Source: NCEH01 sp002257205 (lineage in GTDB: Bacteria > Pseudomonadota > Alphaproteobacteria > Rhizobiales > Xanthobacteraceae). From it: DNA of 64,000 bases. This document shows, piece after piece, positions 45,845 through 54,733 of this stretch; position 1 is the first letter of the stretch, and each line of letters starts with the position of its first letter. Under the pieces are notes generated by a model. It was given only the letters and a program-made list of their open reading frames with translations, was not told the DNA's origin and ran no database searches. Made by a program: the position numbers and the translations under genes. The stretch is taken from assembly GCF_043195105.1 (NCBI RefSeq), contig NZ_JBAFWO010000003.1; one strand, given 5' to 3'.

Positions 45845-45929
45845 GCGGTCGTGGCGGAATTGGTAGACGCGCTAGCTTGAGGTGCTAGTGGGGAGACCCG
45901 TGGAGGTTCGAGTCCTCTCGTCCGCACCA
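45845..45929 (+). tRNA. tRNA-Leu (anticodon GAG)
   Basis: 85 bases with encoded CCA (45927-45929). The anticodon loop TTGAGGT gives GAG, for CUU/CUC. It has a leucine-type variable arm (GGG-GAGA-CCC) and T arm GGAGG-TTCGAGT-CCTCT. Acceptor strands GCGGTCG and CGTCCGC pair at six of seven positions; position 5-68 is a T-T mismatch. Confidence 0.95.
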
Positions 45930-45957
45930 GAAGATGGGGCCGCAAAGGCCGACGCAA

Positions 45958-45986
45958 AACGGCGCCTTCGGGCGCCGTTGTCGTTT
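45958..45986 (+). terminator. Terminator downstream of tRNA-Leu
   Basis: Perfect 9-bp stem AACGGCGCC (45958-45966) / GGCGCCGTT (45971-45979) with a UUCG tetraloop, then GTCGTTT. Confidence 0.8.
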
Positions 45987-46014
45987 GCGGACCGGCGTCG
46001 CGCGTCCGTTGCAA

Positions 46015-46070
46015 GATCGTTCGTGCAAGATCGTTCGCGCCAGATCGTTTGGCCAGGATCGTTCGCCGAC
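46015..46070 (+). repeat. 14-bp tandem repeat array, four copies
   Basis: Units start at 46015, 46029, 46043 and 46057, each opening with GATCGTT(C/T)G and ending in a variable 5-base part (consensus GATCGTTCGYGCMA). A decayed copy may precede at 46001. It lies outside any convincing gene, between the tRNA-Leu terminator and the terminator of the deacetylase gene. Confidence 0.8.
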
Positions 46071-46104
46071 GATCCCGCCGCGCCAGCCGCCTCGGATGCC
46101 CAAT

Positions 46105-46135
46105 AAAAAGCCGCCCGGCCGAGTCGGCGGGCGGC
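46105..46135 (-). terminator. Terminator of the deacetylase gene
   Basis: On the minus strand, stem GCCGCCC / GGGCGGC (46129-46135 / 46110-46116) with a partly paired inner region, followed by TTTTT (complement of 46105-46109). It lies about 30 bp past the stop at 46165. Confidence 0.8.
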
Positions 46136-46164
46136 TTCTCAATCTTGGGAAAAGGCCGCGCCGC

Positions 46165-47472
46165 TCACTGGGTGGACTGAAGGTTCTTCGGCAGGATATC
46201 CGTCAGAATGCGCGGCCAGGACAAGCTGAAGGGCTGTTCAGCGGCCGGGGGATTTGCCTGCGTCGGCGCTGCGGTGACGGCGGCGGGCGCCGGTGCGGGC
46301 AGGGGCACGCGGCTTGAAGGCGTGCTGCCGGCCGCGCTCGCGGTACTGGTCGCGCGAACGGGTGCGGTGGTCGGCCTAGCCTGGGCTGCCGCAGGCGCGC
46401 CGAAGGTTGCTTGCGCGGCGGGATGGGAGGTCGCTGACTGAGCCGCAACCGGCTTGGCGGAAGCGGGTTTCGCCGCCGTGCCGGGCGCGGAGACCGCCGC
46501 CGGAAGCGCCGCGACGGCGTCGGGACCCTCGCCATAAATCATGTGAACCACCTTGAAGCCGCGTGTCTTCAACTCGTGCAGCAGGGTCGGGAGCATCACG
46601 GCGGTGGACGGCTGGATGTCGTGCAGCAGCAGAATGCCGGACCCGCGCGCCTCCAGACGGTCGAGTGCACGCTTGAGGACTTCATCGGGCTTCAGATGCA
46701 TCCAGTCGTCGGCCACCAGATCGACGCTGAACACGGCGATGCCGTGCTCCTGGGTATAGGCCTCATAGAATTTGGTGCGGCCGAGGCCGGGGAAGCGGAA
46801 GAACGGAACCGTGTGGGCGCCGATCGGGGCAAGCCCCGCATTGACCGAGGCAAAGCCCTGCTCGATCTCGCCGATTCCCGCCGGATGCGTCAGCTTGGGA
46901 AAGATCAGCGGGTGCGTTTGGCTGTGCGAGCCGATGGTGTGGCCGGCTTCATAGACTTCCTGAAGCACGGTCGGATAGGTGGAGGCCATGCGTCCGACAC
47001 TGAAGAACGTGGCCTTCACGCAATTGGCGGCCAGTGCGTCGAGCACGCGATGGGTCATCGGGGGCAGGGGGCCGTCGTCGAAAGTGAGAATCACTTCGCC
47101 TTTCTGCAACGGCACGGTCTGCTTGTACTGAAGGCGCCCGAAGAAGGGCGTCTGCTTTGGGTCGATCTTCACGATGCGCGACGTGCCGAGCGCATCGGGA
47201 TTGCCGGGGCAGGCCGCGCCGGGTGGCACGGCGGCCGAGGTGGTGTAGGAGGCCGGATGCGGCGCAGGCGGCAGGAGCACGGGCGCCACCGCCTGAACCG
47301 GCGCGACCTTGGGCGCGGCAATCGCTGCGGGCTGGCTCGGAACAATCGCTGCGGCGCCGGGCGGCACCGAGGATGCGGTCGTTGGGGCGGAGCCGGCGAA
47401 AGGCGGGTCGCCAGCCGCCTGGGCGGCGCCCGCCAAGGCAACGAGGGCTCCCGCAAGGATAATCGACCGCAT
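46165..47472 (-). CDS. Exported NodB-type polysaccharide deacetylase with disordered C-terminal tail
   Basis: It has 435 residues: signal peptide (1-20), a Pro/Ala-rich linker to about 110, a carbohydrate esterase 4 (NodB) domain at about 120-320, and a ~110-residue Ala/Pro/Ser tail. Motifs: TFDDGP (Asp132/Asp133), SHSQTH (His183, His187), FRFPG and LLLHD (His284). It would remove acyl groups from peptidoglycan or an exopolysaccharide in the periplasm. ATG 47472 begins the signal peptide; longer in-frame starts are rejected. Paralogue of the next gene upstream. Confidence 0.9.
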   Translation of the reverse strand: MRSIILAGALVALAGAAQAAGDPPFAGSAPTTASSVPPGAAAIVPSQPAAIAAPKVAPVQAVAPVLLPPAPHPASYTTSAAVPPGAACPGNPDALGTSRIVKIDPKQTPFFGRLQYKQTVPLQKGEVILTFDDGPLPPMTHRVLDALAANCVKATFFSVGRMASTYPTVLQEVYEAGHTIGSHSQTHPLIFPKLTHPAGIGEIEQGFASVNAGLAPIGAHTVPFFRFPGLGRTKFYEAYTQEHGIAVFSVDLVADDWMHLKPDEVLKRALDRLEARGSGILLLHDIQPSTAVMLPTLLHELKTRGFKVVHMIYGEGPDAVAALPAAVSAPGTAAKPASAKPVAAQSATSHPAAQATFGAPAAAQARPTTAPVRATSTASAAGSTPSSRVPLPAPAPAAVTAAPTQANPPAAEQPFSLSWPRILTDILPKNLQSTQ

Positions 47473-47569
47473 TCCTGTAACTCTCGTGACGTCCCACCGG
47501 GACGGATCCCAAGGATCGAAGCCCTGACACATCACCAGATTCGAACCGTCCCCAAAAATAGGGTTAATC

Positions 47570-48364
47570 TCAACGGCCGGATGACCGGGTCGACGCGGGA
47601 ACGATGTGAACGACGTGATATCCACGCTCCGCTAAAGCCTGCAAGAACGCCGGAATCATGGCTGCAGTATAGGTTTTCGTGTCATGAAATAGAATGATAC
47701 CGCCTCCGGCCGCGTCGAGACGGCTGAGGACCAGGGCAAGTTCTTGCTCGGGCGTCATTTTATTCCAGTCGCTGGCCCAAAGATCCGCCCCGAAGACAGA
47801 AATGCCACGCTGTTCAAGATAAGCGAGCAGTTCCGGCGTGGAGGCAAAACCGGGAAAGCGGAAGAACGGCACGCGCGGCATGGCGCCAGTTCCGGCACTG
47901 CCATAGGCCGCGGCATCGTCGGCGGCGATGCCGCGCTCGATCTCCGCCACGGCGGCGGCGTAGGGCAGATGGGCGAGCGTCGCATCCGGATGGGTCATGG
48001 AATGATGGGCGATGGTATGTCCCTCCGCCAGGGCCCGGCGCACCAGTTCCGGCCGGGCGCGGGCATTCTCCCCGATCAGGAAGAAGGTCACCCGCACGCA
48101 CTGCGCCTTGAGCGCGTCCAGCACCGCCGCCGTGGTCTTGGGCCAGGGGCCGTCGTCGAAGGTGAGCACCACTTCCTTGGGCTTAAGGGCCAGCGTCTGA
48201 GGGAAGGATTTCGTCCCGACGCGCACCCCCGCCGGCACCTCCATCACGCGCGCTGTGCCGAGGGCCGAGGGGCGGCCTGGGCACCCTTGTGCCAGCGCGG
48301 TAAGCGGCACCAGCAGGGCGGCCAAGGCCCCCATGGTCAAGGCCAAGGTGATGCGGATCTTCAT
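47570..48364 (-). CDS. Exported NodB-type polysaccharide deacetylase
   Basis: It has 264 residues: signal peptide (about 1-25), then a compact carbohydrate esterase 4 domain with LTFDDGP (Asp70/Asp71), AHHSMTH (His121, His125), FFRFPGF and ILFHD. It is similar along its length to the core of the adjacent 435-residue protein, including a shared CPG.P.ALGT.R segment after the leader, so the two arose by tandem duplication. 97 bp lie between them; they are probably co-transcribed. Confidence 0.9.
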   Translation of the reverse strand: MKIRITLALTMGALAALLVPLTALAQGCPGRPSALGTARVMEVPAGVRVGTKSFPQTLALKPKEVVLTFDDGPWPKTTAAVLDALKAQCVRVTFFLIGENARARPELVRRALAEGHTIAHHSMTHPDATLAHLPYAAAVAEIERGIAADDAAAYGSAGTGAMPRVPFFRFPGFASTPELLAYLEQRGISVFGADLWASDWNKMTPEQELALVLSRLDAAGGGIILFHDTKTYTAAMIPAFLQALAERGYHVVHIVPASTRSSGR

Positions 48365-48552
48365 GAATCGGATTTTCCGGCTGGAGCGTTTGCGTTCCTG
48401 CCCTCGTATGCCTAGAAGCGCGTGAGCGGACTCCCGGCGGCACGCCGTGGTTTCCTGGCTCTCAGCGACAGCAAGCGAAGAACGGTGCGTTCAGGTTGGC
48501 AGCAACCTAGTCCGAACCTGTGCCGGTTTCCATCCATGATGCGGGGTAAACG

Positions 48553-49962
48553 ATGCGCGAGGAAAGTTCCGCCGCCGCAGACGAGCATCCCCCCCTGTCG
48601 CCCCGCAATGCGGACGGCGCGATCGACGATGCCTTTCTGGCGCAGGTCCAGCACGCGGTCGCGGCATCGAACGGCGAGCATCTACGCCGGCTTATTCGCG
48701 GGCTGCACGAAGCCGACCTGGGCGACATCATCGAGGCCCTCGATTCGGAGCAGCGGCCCCGGCTGATCGAACTGGCGGGCGGCGAATTCGATTTCACCGC
48801 CTTGACCGAACTCGACGAAACGGTGCGCGTCCAGATCCTCCAGGCGTTGCGGCCCTGGACCGTGGCGGAGGGCATCCGCGACCTCGATTCGGACGATGCG
48901 GTCTACATCCTGGAAGACCTGGATGAGGACGAGAAAGCCGCCATCCTCCAGCACATTCCCGCGCCCGAGCGGGTCGCGCTCCAGCGTTCGCTCGATTATC
49001 CCGAGGAAAGCGCCGGCCGGCGCATGCAGACGGAATTCATCGCGGTTCCTCCGTTCTGGACCGTCGGCCGCACCATCGACCATATGCGCGAGACCGATGA
49101 CCTGCCGGAGACCTTCTATGAGGTGTTCGTCGTCGATCCCGCCTATCGGCTCATCGGGTCGGTGCCGCTCGACCGCCTGCTGCGGACCAAGCGCGCGGTG
49201 CTGCTGACGGCGGTGAAGAGCGACCAGCGCCACATCGTGAAGGCGTCTGAGGACCAGGAAGAGGTGGCTCGCATGTTCGAGCACTATAATCTGGTTTCCG
49301 CCCCGGTGGTGGACGATGCCGGTCGTCTCGTGGGGGTCATGACCATCGACGACGTGGTCGACGTGATCCAGGAGGAGGCGGACGAGGATCTGCGCGCGAT
49401 GGCGGGCGTGGGCAGCGATGAGGAACTCTCCGACACCGTCGCTTATACCGCCCGCGGTCGCCTGCCCTGGCTTGTGGTGAATCTTGGGACTGCATTCCTC
49501 GCCGCTTTCATCATCGGCCTGTTCTCCGCCACCATTGAGAAGATGGTGGCGCTGGCAGTGCTGATGCCGATCGTCGCCTCCATGGGTGGGAATGCGGCGA
49601 ACCAAACCATGACCGTCGCGGTCCGTGCCCTCGCCACCAAGGACATCAGCTCCCACAACGCGCGTCGCGTCGTGCTCCGAGAAGTTTTGGTTGGTTTGGT
49701 AAATGGATCGATCCTGGCGGTCCTTCTCGGTGTCATCGCCGCCGCTTGGTTCTGGAATTTGCAACTTGGCGGAGTGATCGCGAGCGCGCTCGTGGTCAAC
49801 ATGCTGGCGGCAGGACTGTTCGGAATCCTGGTTCCGCTGGGGATCCACAAGCTTAAACTCGACCCGGCTGTTGCCTCGGGTGTATTCGTCACGATGGTAA
49901 CAGACAGCGTCGGATTTTTCGCGTTTCTCGGCCTGGCCTCTCTGTGGTTTGGGGGTACCTAA
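48553..49962 (+). CDS. mgtE: Magnesium transporter MgtE
   Basis: Mg2+ channel of the inner membrane gated by cytoplasmic Mg2+. The 469-residue product has an MgtE_N superhelical domain (about 50-155), paired CBS domains (about 160-285), the plug helix, and five membrane helices from about 310, with the pore signature MGGNAANQTM. Upstream 188 bp shows no M-box-like element I can recognise. The downstream GGDEF-EAL frame overlaps or abuts its end. Confidence 0.94.
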   Translation: MREESSAAADEHPPLSPRNADGAIDDAFLAQVQHAVAASNGEHLRRLIRGLHEADLGDIIEALDSEQRPRLIELAGGEFDFTALTELDETVRVQILQALRPWTVAEGIRDLDSDDAVYILEDLDEDEKAAILQHIPAPERVALQRSLDYPEESAGRRMQTEFIAVPPFWTVGRTIDHMRETDDLPETFYEVFVVDPAYRLIGSVPLDRLLRTKRAVLLTAVKSDQRHIVKASEDQEEVARMFEHYNLVSAPVVDDAGRLVGVMTIDDVVDVIQEEADEDLRAMAGVGSDEELSDTVAYTARGRLPWLVVNLGTAFLAAFIIGLFSATIEKMVALAVLMPIVASMGGNAANQTMTVAVRALATKDISSHNARRVVLREVLVGLVNGSILAVLLGVIAAAWFWNLQLGGVIASALVVNMLAAGLFGILVPLGIHKLKLDPAVASGVFVTMVTDSVGFFAFLGLASLWFGGT

Positions 49963-50029
49963 GAGGAGGAGCACCTTTCGGGGCGCTTGCGCCGGCTGCG
50001 CGGGCGTACGAGAAAGGTCGGCGGCGACA

Positions 50030-52264
50030 TTGGGTCGATCGCGCGGCCTTTTCGTGGCCCTCGGTCGGGAGGCTAATATTCCTAGACGGGCGGGCGCTGC
50101 AGCGCGCAGCTTCTCGGTGGCGACCATCGCTGCGGTGCTGGTCGTCGTAACGTGCCTTTGCGCGGTCCTGGCGTTTGCGACCGCCAGCAATGATGCCCGC
50201 TCCAACGCATTTGAGCGGCAGGCCGTCCGTGCGGCGCTGAGCGATCATGCCGCCCTCATGAAGCGTACGGTAAGCCTGATCGAGCCTGACGAGGAAGTCA
50301 GCGCGCGGGTAAAGCAGAATGATCGCGCCTGGCTGCACCAGAACCTGGGACGCTCGCTGAATAATCACTTCGGCTATGAGCGGACCTTCCTGCTCGACCG
50401 GCAAAACCACGTCCTTTACGCTTATTCGCTGGACCAGGAAGTGGACCAGCATCAGTTCGATGCCCTGCGCCCCGCCGTCCAGCGGATGATACGCGACCCG
50501 CAAAACCGCGACGCGAAAGCAGCGGGCGAACCTCTTTCCGGATTTGTCGCGACCGGCGACTTCGCCGGCCTTGCGGTGGTGCGTTCCATTAAAAGCACCG
50601 AAACGATCGGCGGCGGGCCGGACGTGCTGCAATCGGTGACGGTAGATCTGCTGGATGACGCGTTTCTCGGCGAATTGGCGCGCAGGGTCAAATTGGCGGG
50701 CTTCCGCGTCTATCGGGGAGCGGTGCCGAACGACCGGGAAAATTTCATCACGCTGACCAATTTCGCCGACGGCAATGCGATTGTGCTGGCCTGGATGCCG
50801 GAGCGTCCCGGAGTGACGGCGCTCCAGCGCATCGCTCCGCTGGTCGCGGGGCTCTCGCTGACGCTGCTTGCCATTTGCGTGATGCTGCTGGTGCAGTCCC
50901 GCCGCACCCGCGCTGCCCTGGTGGCCAGCGAGGCGGAGGCCAAATCACTGGCGATGGAGGATTATCTGACGGGGCTGGCCAATCGCGGCGGCTTCGTTGG
51001 TCGGCTTCAGGCGCGCGTCGCCGCCCTCACTCGCAACGAGATCCTGGCCATGGCCTATCTGGATCTCGACGGGTTCAAGGATATCAACGACACGCTCGGC
51101 CACGGTGTTGGCGATGAACTTTTGTGCCTGATGGCCTCGCGGGTCCGCCAGACTTTGGGCGACCGAGGCCTTGCCGCGCGGTTCGGCGGCGATGAGTTCG
51201 TGCTTTATCTGATCTGCGCCGAACGGGCCGAGGTGGAGCCTTTCCTCGACACATTGCTGAGCGTGATGCAGCAGCCGGTGCGCCTGGAGGGCCATGAGCT
51301 TCAGATCGGCGCGTCCATTGGGGTTGCTTTCGCGCCCGAGCACACGGACGATCCGGGCGAGCTGATGCGCCTCGCCGACATTGCATTGTATCGCGCGAAG
51401 GCCGACGGGCGCGGGCTGGTGCGGTTCTTCGCGCCGGAACTGGAACAGGACATTCGCAACCGCCGCACGGTGGAACTTGAATTGGCGGAAGCCATTGATC
51501 ACGGGCAGATGGCGCTGGTTTTCCAGCCGCAGGTGGATGTGGAGAGCGAGCGCATCGTCGGCTTCGAGGCGCTGGTGCGCTGGGATCATCCCGAGCGTGG
51601 GCGCCTCCCCCCGGAGACCTTCGTCCCGGTCGCCGAGCGCAGCCGCCTGATCTGCCGACTCGACAATTGGGTGATGCGGCGGGCCTGCGAGCTGGGGCGG
51701 CGGCTCGACGATGTGACCGTCTCGGTCAATATGTCGCCCATCAGCCTGCGCCAGCCCAATATCGCCGACCTCATCCTGGAGAGCCTCGCCGAGACCGGCT
51801 TCGAACCTTCGCGGCTGGAGATCGAAATTACCGAGAGCGCCATCATTCAGGCCGATGTGGAAGTGAACGCCGCGCTCCTGCGCCTGCGCGAGAGCGGGGT
51901 GCGCATCGCGCTCGACGATTTCGGCACCGGGCATGCCTCACTGGTGCATATCCGTCGTTTCCCGGTGACCAAGATCAAGATCGACCGCTCGTTCATCTCC
52001 AATCTCGGTACGGAGCGCGATGCCGCAGCGATCGTGGAATATGTGGTGCGGCTCGGCCGTTCGCTGGGCATCGTATTGACCGCCGAGGGGGTCGAGACGC
52101 GCGAGCAATTGCGCTTCCTGAGGGCGTTCGGGGCCCAGCAGGCACAGGGCTTCCTGTTTTCCGGCCCGGTCTCCATCGACGCGGCCCAGGCCATGCTCGC
52201 GGATCAGAATGCGCCGGGCGGGCGCCCCCGGCCGCCGGGCATGCGCCGCAATGTGGATGCCTGA
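50030..52264 (+). CDS. Membrane CHASE4-GGDEF-EAL cyclic-di-GMP signalling protein
   Basis: Two membrane helices (near 54-75 and about 290-312 of the longest frame) flank a periplasmic CHASE4-type sensor domain. Then follow a GGDEF domain with intact GGDEF and an EAL domain with GFEALVRW, DDFGTGHASL and TAEGVET. Both catalytic motifs look complete, so cyclase and phosphodiesterase activity are each possible. The start is uncertain: no ATG precedes the first helix. TTG 50030 is taken; TTG 49949, GTG 50054 and an ATT at 50078 with an ideal GGGAGG are alternatives. Confidence 0.85.
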   Translation: MGRSRGLFVALGREANIPRRAGAAARSFSVATIAAVLVVVTCLCAVLAFATASNDARSNAFERQAVRAALSDHAALMKRTVSLIEPDEEVSARVKQNDRAWLHQNLGRSLNNHFGYERTFLLDRQNHVLYAYSLDQEVDQHQFDALRPAVQRMIRDPQNRDAKAAGEPLSGFVATGDFAGLAVVRSIKSTETIGGGPDVLQSVTVDLLDDAFLGELARRVKLAGFRVYRGAVPNDRENFITLTNFADGNAIVLAWMPERPGVTALQRIAPLVAGLSLTLLAICVMLLVQSRRTRAALVASEAEAKSLAMEDYLTGLANRGGFVGRLQARVAALTRNEILAMAYLDLDGFKDINDTLGHGVGDELLCLMASRVRQTLGDRGLAARFGGDEFVLYLICAERAEVEPFLDTLLSVMQQPVRLEGHELQIGASIGVAFAPEHTDDPGELMRLADIALYRAKADGRGLVRFFAPELEQDIRNRRTVELELAEAIDHGQMALVFQPQVDVESERIVGFEALVRWDHPERGRLPPETFVPVAERSRLICRLDNWVMRRACELGRRLDDVTVSVNMSPISLRQPNIADLILESLAETGFEPSRLEIEITESAIIQADVEVNAALLRLRESGVRIALDDFGTGHASLVHIRRFPVTKIKIDRSFISNLGTERDAAAIVEYVVRLGRSLGIVLTAEGVETREQLRFLRAFGAQQAQGFLFSGPVSIDAAQAMLADQNAPGGRPRPPGMRRNVDA

Positions 52265-52449
52265 GCGCCGCTCATATTCCTGTTGAATAAACGGCCATCC
52301 GTTTTATTCTGCCCCATCCGCTTCCGGGCGTCGCTGTGTGCCGGCGGGGAGCGGGGACACCATTGCCATTGGTTCAGCGCGCGTTCCTCAAGAAGACCAC
52401 GGCGGCCGGGCCGCGCAGAATGGGCTTCGACGCGGCCGGGAGGAAGATC

Positions 52450-53622
52450 ATGTTGCCCAACGCCCATCGCGGTTTCGATTTCGATCTCGGCGAGACCGCC
52501 GACATGCTGCGCGACACCGTGCGCGCCTTCTCCCAGGACAAGATCGCCCCGCGCGCCGAGGAGATCGACCGCACGAACCAGTTTCCCCGCGACCTGTGGC
52601 CTCAGCTCGGCGCCCTCGGCCTGCATGGCATTACCGTGGAGGAGGAATATGGCGGCTCCGGGCTCGGCTATCTGGAGCATGTGATCGCCGTGGAGGAGAT
52701 CAGCCGCGCCTCGGCTTCGGTGGGGCTCTCCTATGGCGCGCATTCGAACCTCTGCATAAATCAGATCCGCCGCAACGGCAGCGAGGCGCAGAAGCGGCGG
52801 TATCTGCCCAAGCTCATCTCGGGCGAGCATGTGGGCGCGCTGGCCATGTCGGAGCCGGGCGCCGGTTCCGACGTGGTGTCCATGCGCACTCGGGCGGAGA
52901 AAAAGGGCGACCGCTACATCCTCAACGGCAATAAGATGTGGATCACCAACGGTCCCATCGCCGAGACGCTGGTGGTCTATGCCAAGACCGACCCGGCCGC
53001 CGGCGCGCGCGGCATGACCGCCTTCCTGATCGAGAAGGGGTTCAAGGGCTTCTCCACTGCGCAGAAGCTGGACAAGCTCGGCATGCGCGGGTCCGACACC
53101 TGCGAGCTGGTGTTCGAGGACTGCGAAGTGCCCGAGGAGAATGTGCTGGGAGAGGTGGGGCGCGGCGTCAACGTGCTGATGTCCGGCCTGGATTATGAAC
53201 GCGCGGTGCTGGCGGCGGGGCCGGTCGGCATCATGCAGGCCTGCATGGATGTGGTGATGCCCTATGTCCACGAGCGCAAGCAGTTCGGCCAGCCCATCGG
53301 CACGTTCCAGCTGATGCAGGGCAAGCTGGCCGACATGTACGTGACGATGAATGCCGTGCGCGCTTATGTCTATGCCGTTGCAAAGGCTTGCGATCGCGGC
53401 GCCACCACGCGCGAGGATGCGGCCGGGGCGATCCTGTTCGCAGCCGAGAAGGCCACCTGGATGGCGCTTGAGGCGATCCAGACGCTGGGCGGCAACGGCT
53501 ATATCAATGATTATCCCACCGGCCGCCTGCTGCGGGACGCCAAGCTCTATGAGATCGGCGCCGGGACGAGCGAGATCCGCCGGATGCTGATCGGCCGGGA
53601 ATTGTTCGACAAGACCGCCTGA
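52450..53622 (+). CDS. Isovaleryl-CoA dehydrogenase (acyl-CoA dehydrogenase family)
   Basis: FAD enzyme of leucine breakdown, making 3-methylcrotonyl-CoA. It has 390 residues: AMSEPGAGSDVVSM at about 132-145, WITNGP, catalytic-base Glu250 in GLDYERAVLAAGP (the isovaleryl-type position rather than the usual C-terminal one), and LGGNGYINDYPTGRLLRDAK. GGAGGAA precedes ATG 52450. No other leucine-degradation genes flank it, so the exact substrate is an inference. Confidence 0.88.
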   Translation: MLPNAHRGFDFDLGETADMLRDTVRAFSQDKIAPRAEEIDRTNQFPRDLWPQLGALGLHGITVEEEYGGSGLGYLEHVIAVEEISRASASVGLSYGAHSNLCINQIRRNGSEAQKRRYLPKLISGEHVGALAMSEPGAGSDVVSMRTRAEKKGDRYILNGNKMWITNGPIAETLVVYAKTDPAAGARGMTAFLIEKGFKGFSTAQKLDKLGMRGSDTCELVFEDCEVPEENVLGEVGRGVNVLMSGLDYERAVLAAGPVGIMQACMDVVMPYVHERKQFGQPIGTFQLMQGKLADMYVTMNAVRAYVYAVAKACDRGATTREDAAGAILFAAEKATWMALEAIQTLGGNGYINDYPTGRLLRDAKLYEIGAGTSEIRRMLIGRELFDKTA

Positions 53623-53748
53623 TGGCGCTTTCGCGGGGCCATCCACGCCAAAATCGGAAACGCGCGGGCGCCGGCGGGCGGCTCGCGCGCTTCTACATCT
53701 TCGCGCTGCAATAAGACTAGGCTATTGCTTGGTTGAAGAGGAGCGCAC

Positions 53749-54549
53749 ATGGACGATTTTTACACGCTCTCGAAGATTCTCGGAATCCTGGCAGCTCCGT
53801 CCAACATCTTGGTGCTGCTGGCTGTTTTCGGCGTGATCCTGCTGCTGACGGGCCTGCGCCGGACGCCGTCGCTGATTCTCGCCTTCGCGGTGCTCGGCAT
53901 GTTCCTGACCGGCTTCTCGCCGCTGGCCAATTATCTGGTCTCGCCGCTGGAGGAGCGTTTCCCGCCTTATGTTTCCGACGGAAAGCCCATCGACGGCATC
54001 ATCATGCTGGGTGGCGCGGAGGTGCCGGACGTGGCGCTGGCGCGGGGCGTCACGGCGGTGAATGATGCGGCGGAGCGGATCATCGTGTTCGCGGCCCTGG
54101 CGCGGCAATATCCCGATGCCCGGCTGGTGGTGGCGGCGGGCTCAACGGCCGTGGGCGAGAGGGTGGCGCCGGAAGCGGAGGCTGAACGCAAGGCCTTGCA
54201 GGATGTGGGCGTCGATCTTTCACGGGTGGTGTTCGAGCAGCGCTCGCGCAACACCATCGAGAATGCCGCTTTCAGCAAGGCGTTGGTCGACCCGCAGCCG
54301 GGCCAAAGATGGCTGCTGGTGACCTCCGCCTTCCACATGCCCCGCGCCATTGCTTGCTTTCGCGCGGTGGATTTTCCGGTGATCGCTTATCCCGTGGACT
54401 ATCGCACTGTCCGCGCGGATGTACTCGATACCCCGTTCACGCGGGTGGCGCAGGGGCAGGATCTGATGGACATCGCGACCCGCGAGTGGGTGGGCCTTGC
54501 CGCTTATTACCTCGCCGGCAAGACCAAGGTGCTGTTTCCCGCGCCCTAG
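53749..54549 (+). CDS. YdcF/SanA family (DUF218) membrane protein
   Basis: It has 266 residues: two N-terminal membrane helices (about 18-37 and 42-60), then a DUF218 domain with DGIIMLGGAEVPD, VVAAGSTAVGE, RSRNTIENAAF and LVTSAFHMPRA. ElyC/SanA relatives act in envelope polysaccharide metabolism, but biochemistry is poorly known. AGAGGAG precedes the ATG. A perfect parS site lies 43 bp after its stop. Confidence 0.88.
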   Translation: MDDFYTLSKILGILAAPSNILVLLAVFGVILLLTGLRRTPSLILAFAVLGMFLTGFSPLANYLVSPLEERFPPYVSDGKPIDGIIMLGGAEVPDVALARGVTAVNDAAERIIVFAALARQYPDARLVVAAGSTAVGERVAPEAEAERKALQDVGVDLSRVVFEQRSRNTIENAAFSKALVDPQPGQRWLLVTSAFHMPRAIACFRAVDFPVIAYPVDYRTVRADVLDTPFTRVAQGQDLMDIATREWVGLAAYYLAGKTKVLFPAP

Positions 54550-54591
54550 GATGTACCGCTCTGGCGGCGCCCTGGCCCCATACGGGCAAAA

Positions 54592-54607
54592 TGTTTCACG
54601 TGAAACA
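54592..54607. other. parS centromere site (ParB binding)
   Basis: TGTTTCACGTGAAACA, a perfect 16-bp palindrome identical to the bacterial parS consensus, in the 184-bp gap between the YdcF gene and the DUF3253 gene. parA, parB, mnmG and rsmG are not in the window. Confidence 0.92.
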
Positions 54608-54733
54608 ACGGCTTAGCGCGGACGAACAATGGTTTCGTGAGGCTTCGCCGCGCCTTGGCGGCACACCAAACCGGCATTTCGGCCGAATGTTCGCCCGGCA
54701 ATTTCGGCGACCGTGCGCGGCTCGCGAAACGGC

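Noticed and set aside
46001..46075. CRISPR array
   Set aside because: The units are 14 bp with no separate spacers and no cas genes nearby, so this is a tandem repeat.
45845..46140. Integration site with mobile element beside tRNA-Leu
   Set aside because: No integrase, no duplicated tRNA 3' end and ordinary neighbours; only a short repeat array is present.
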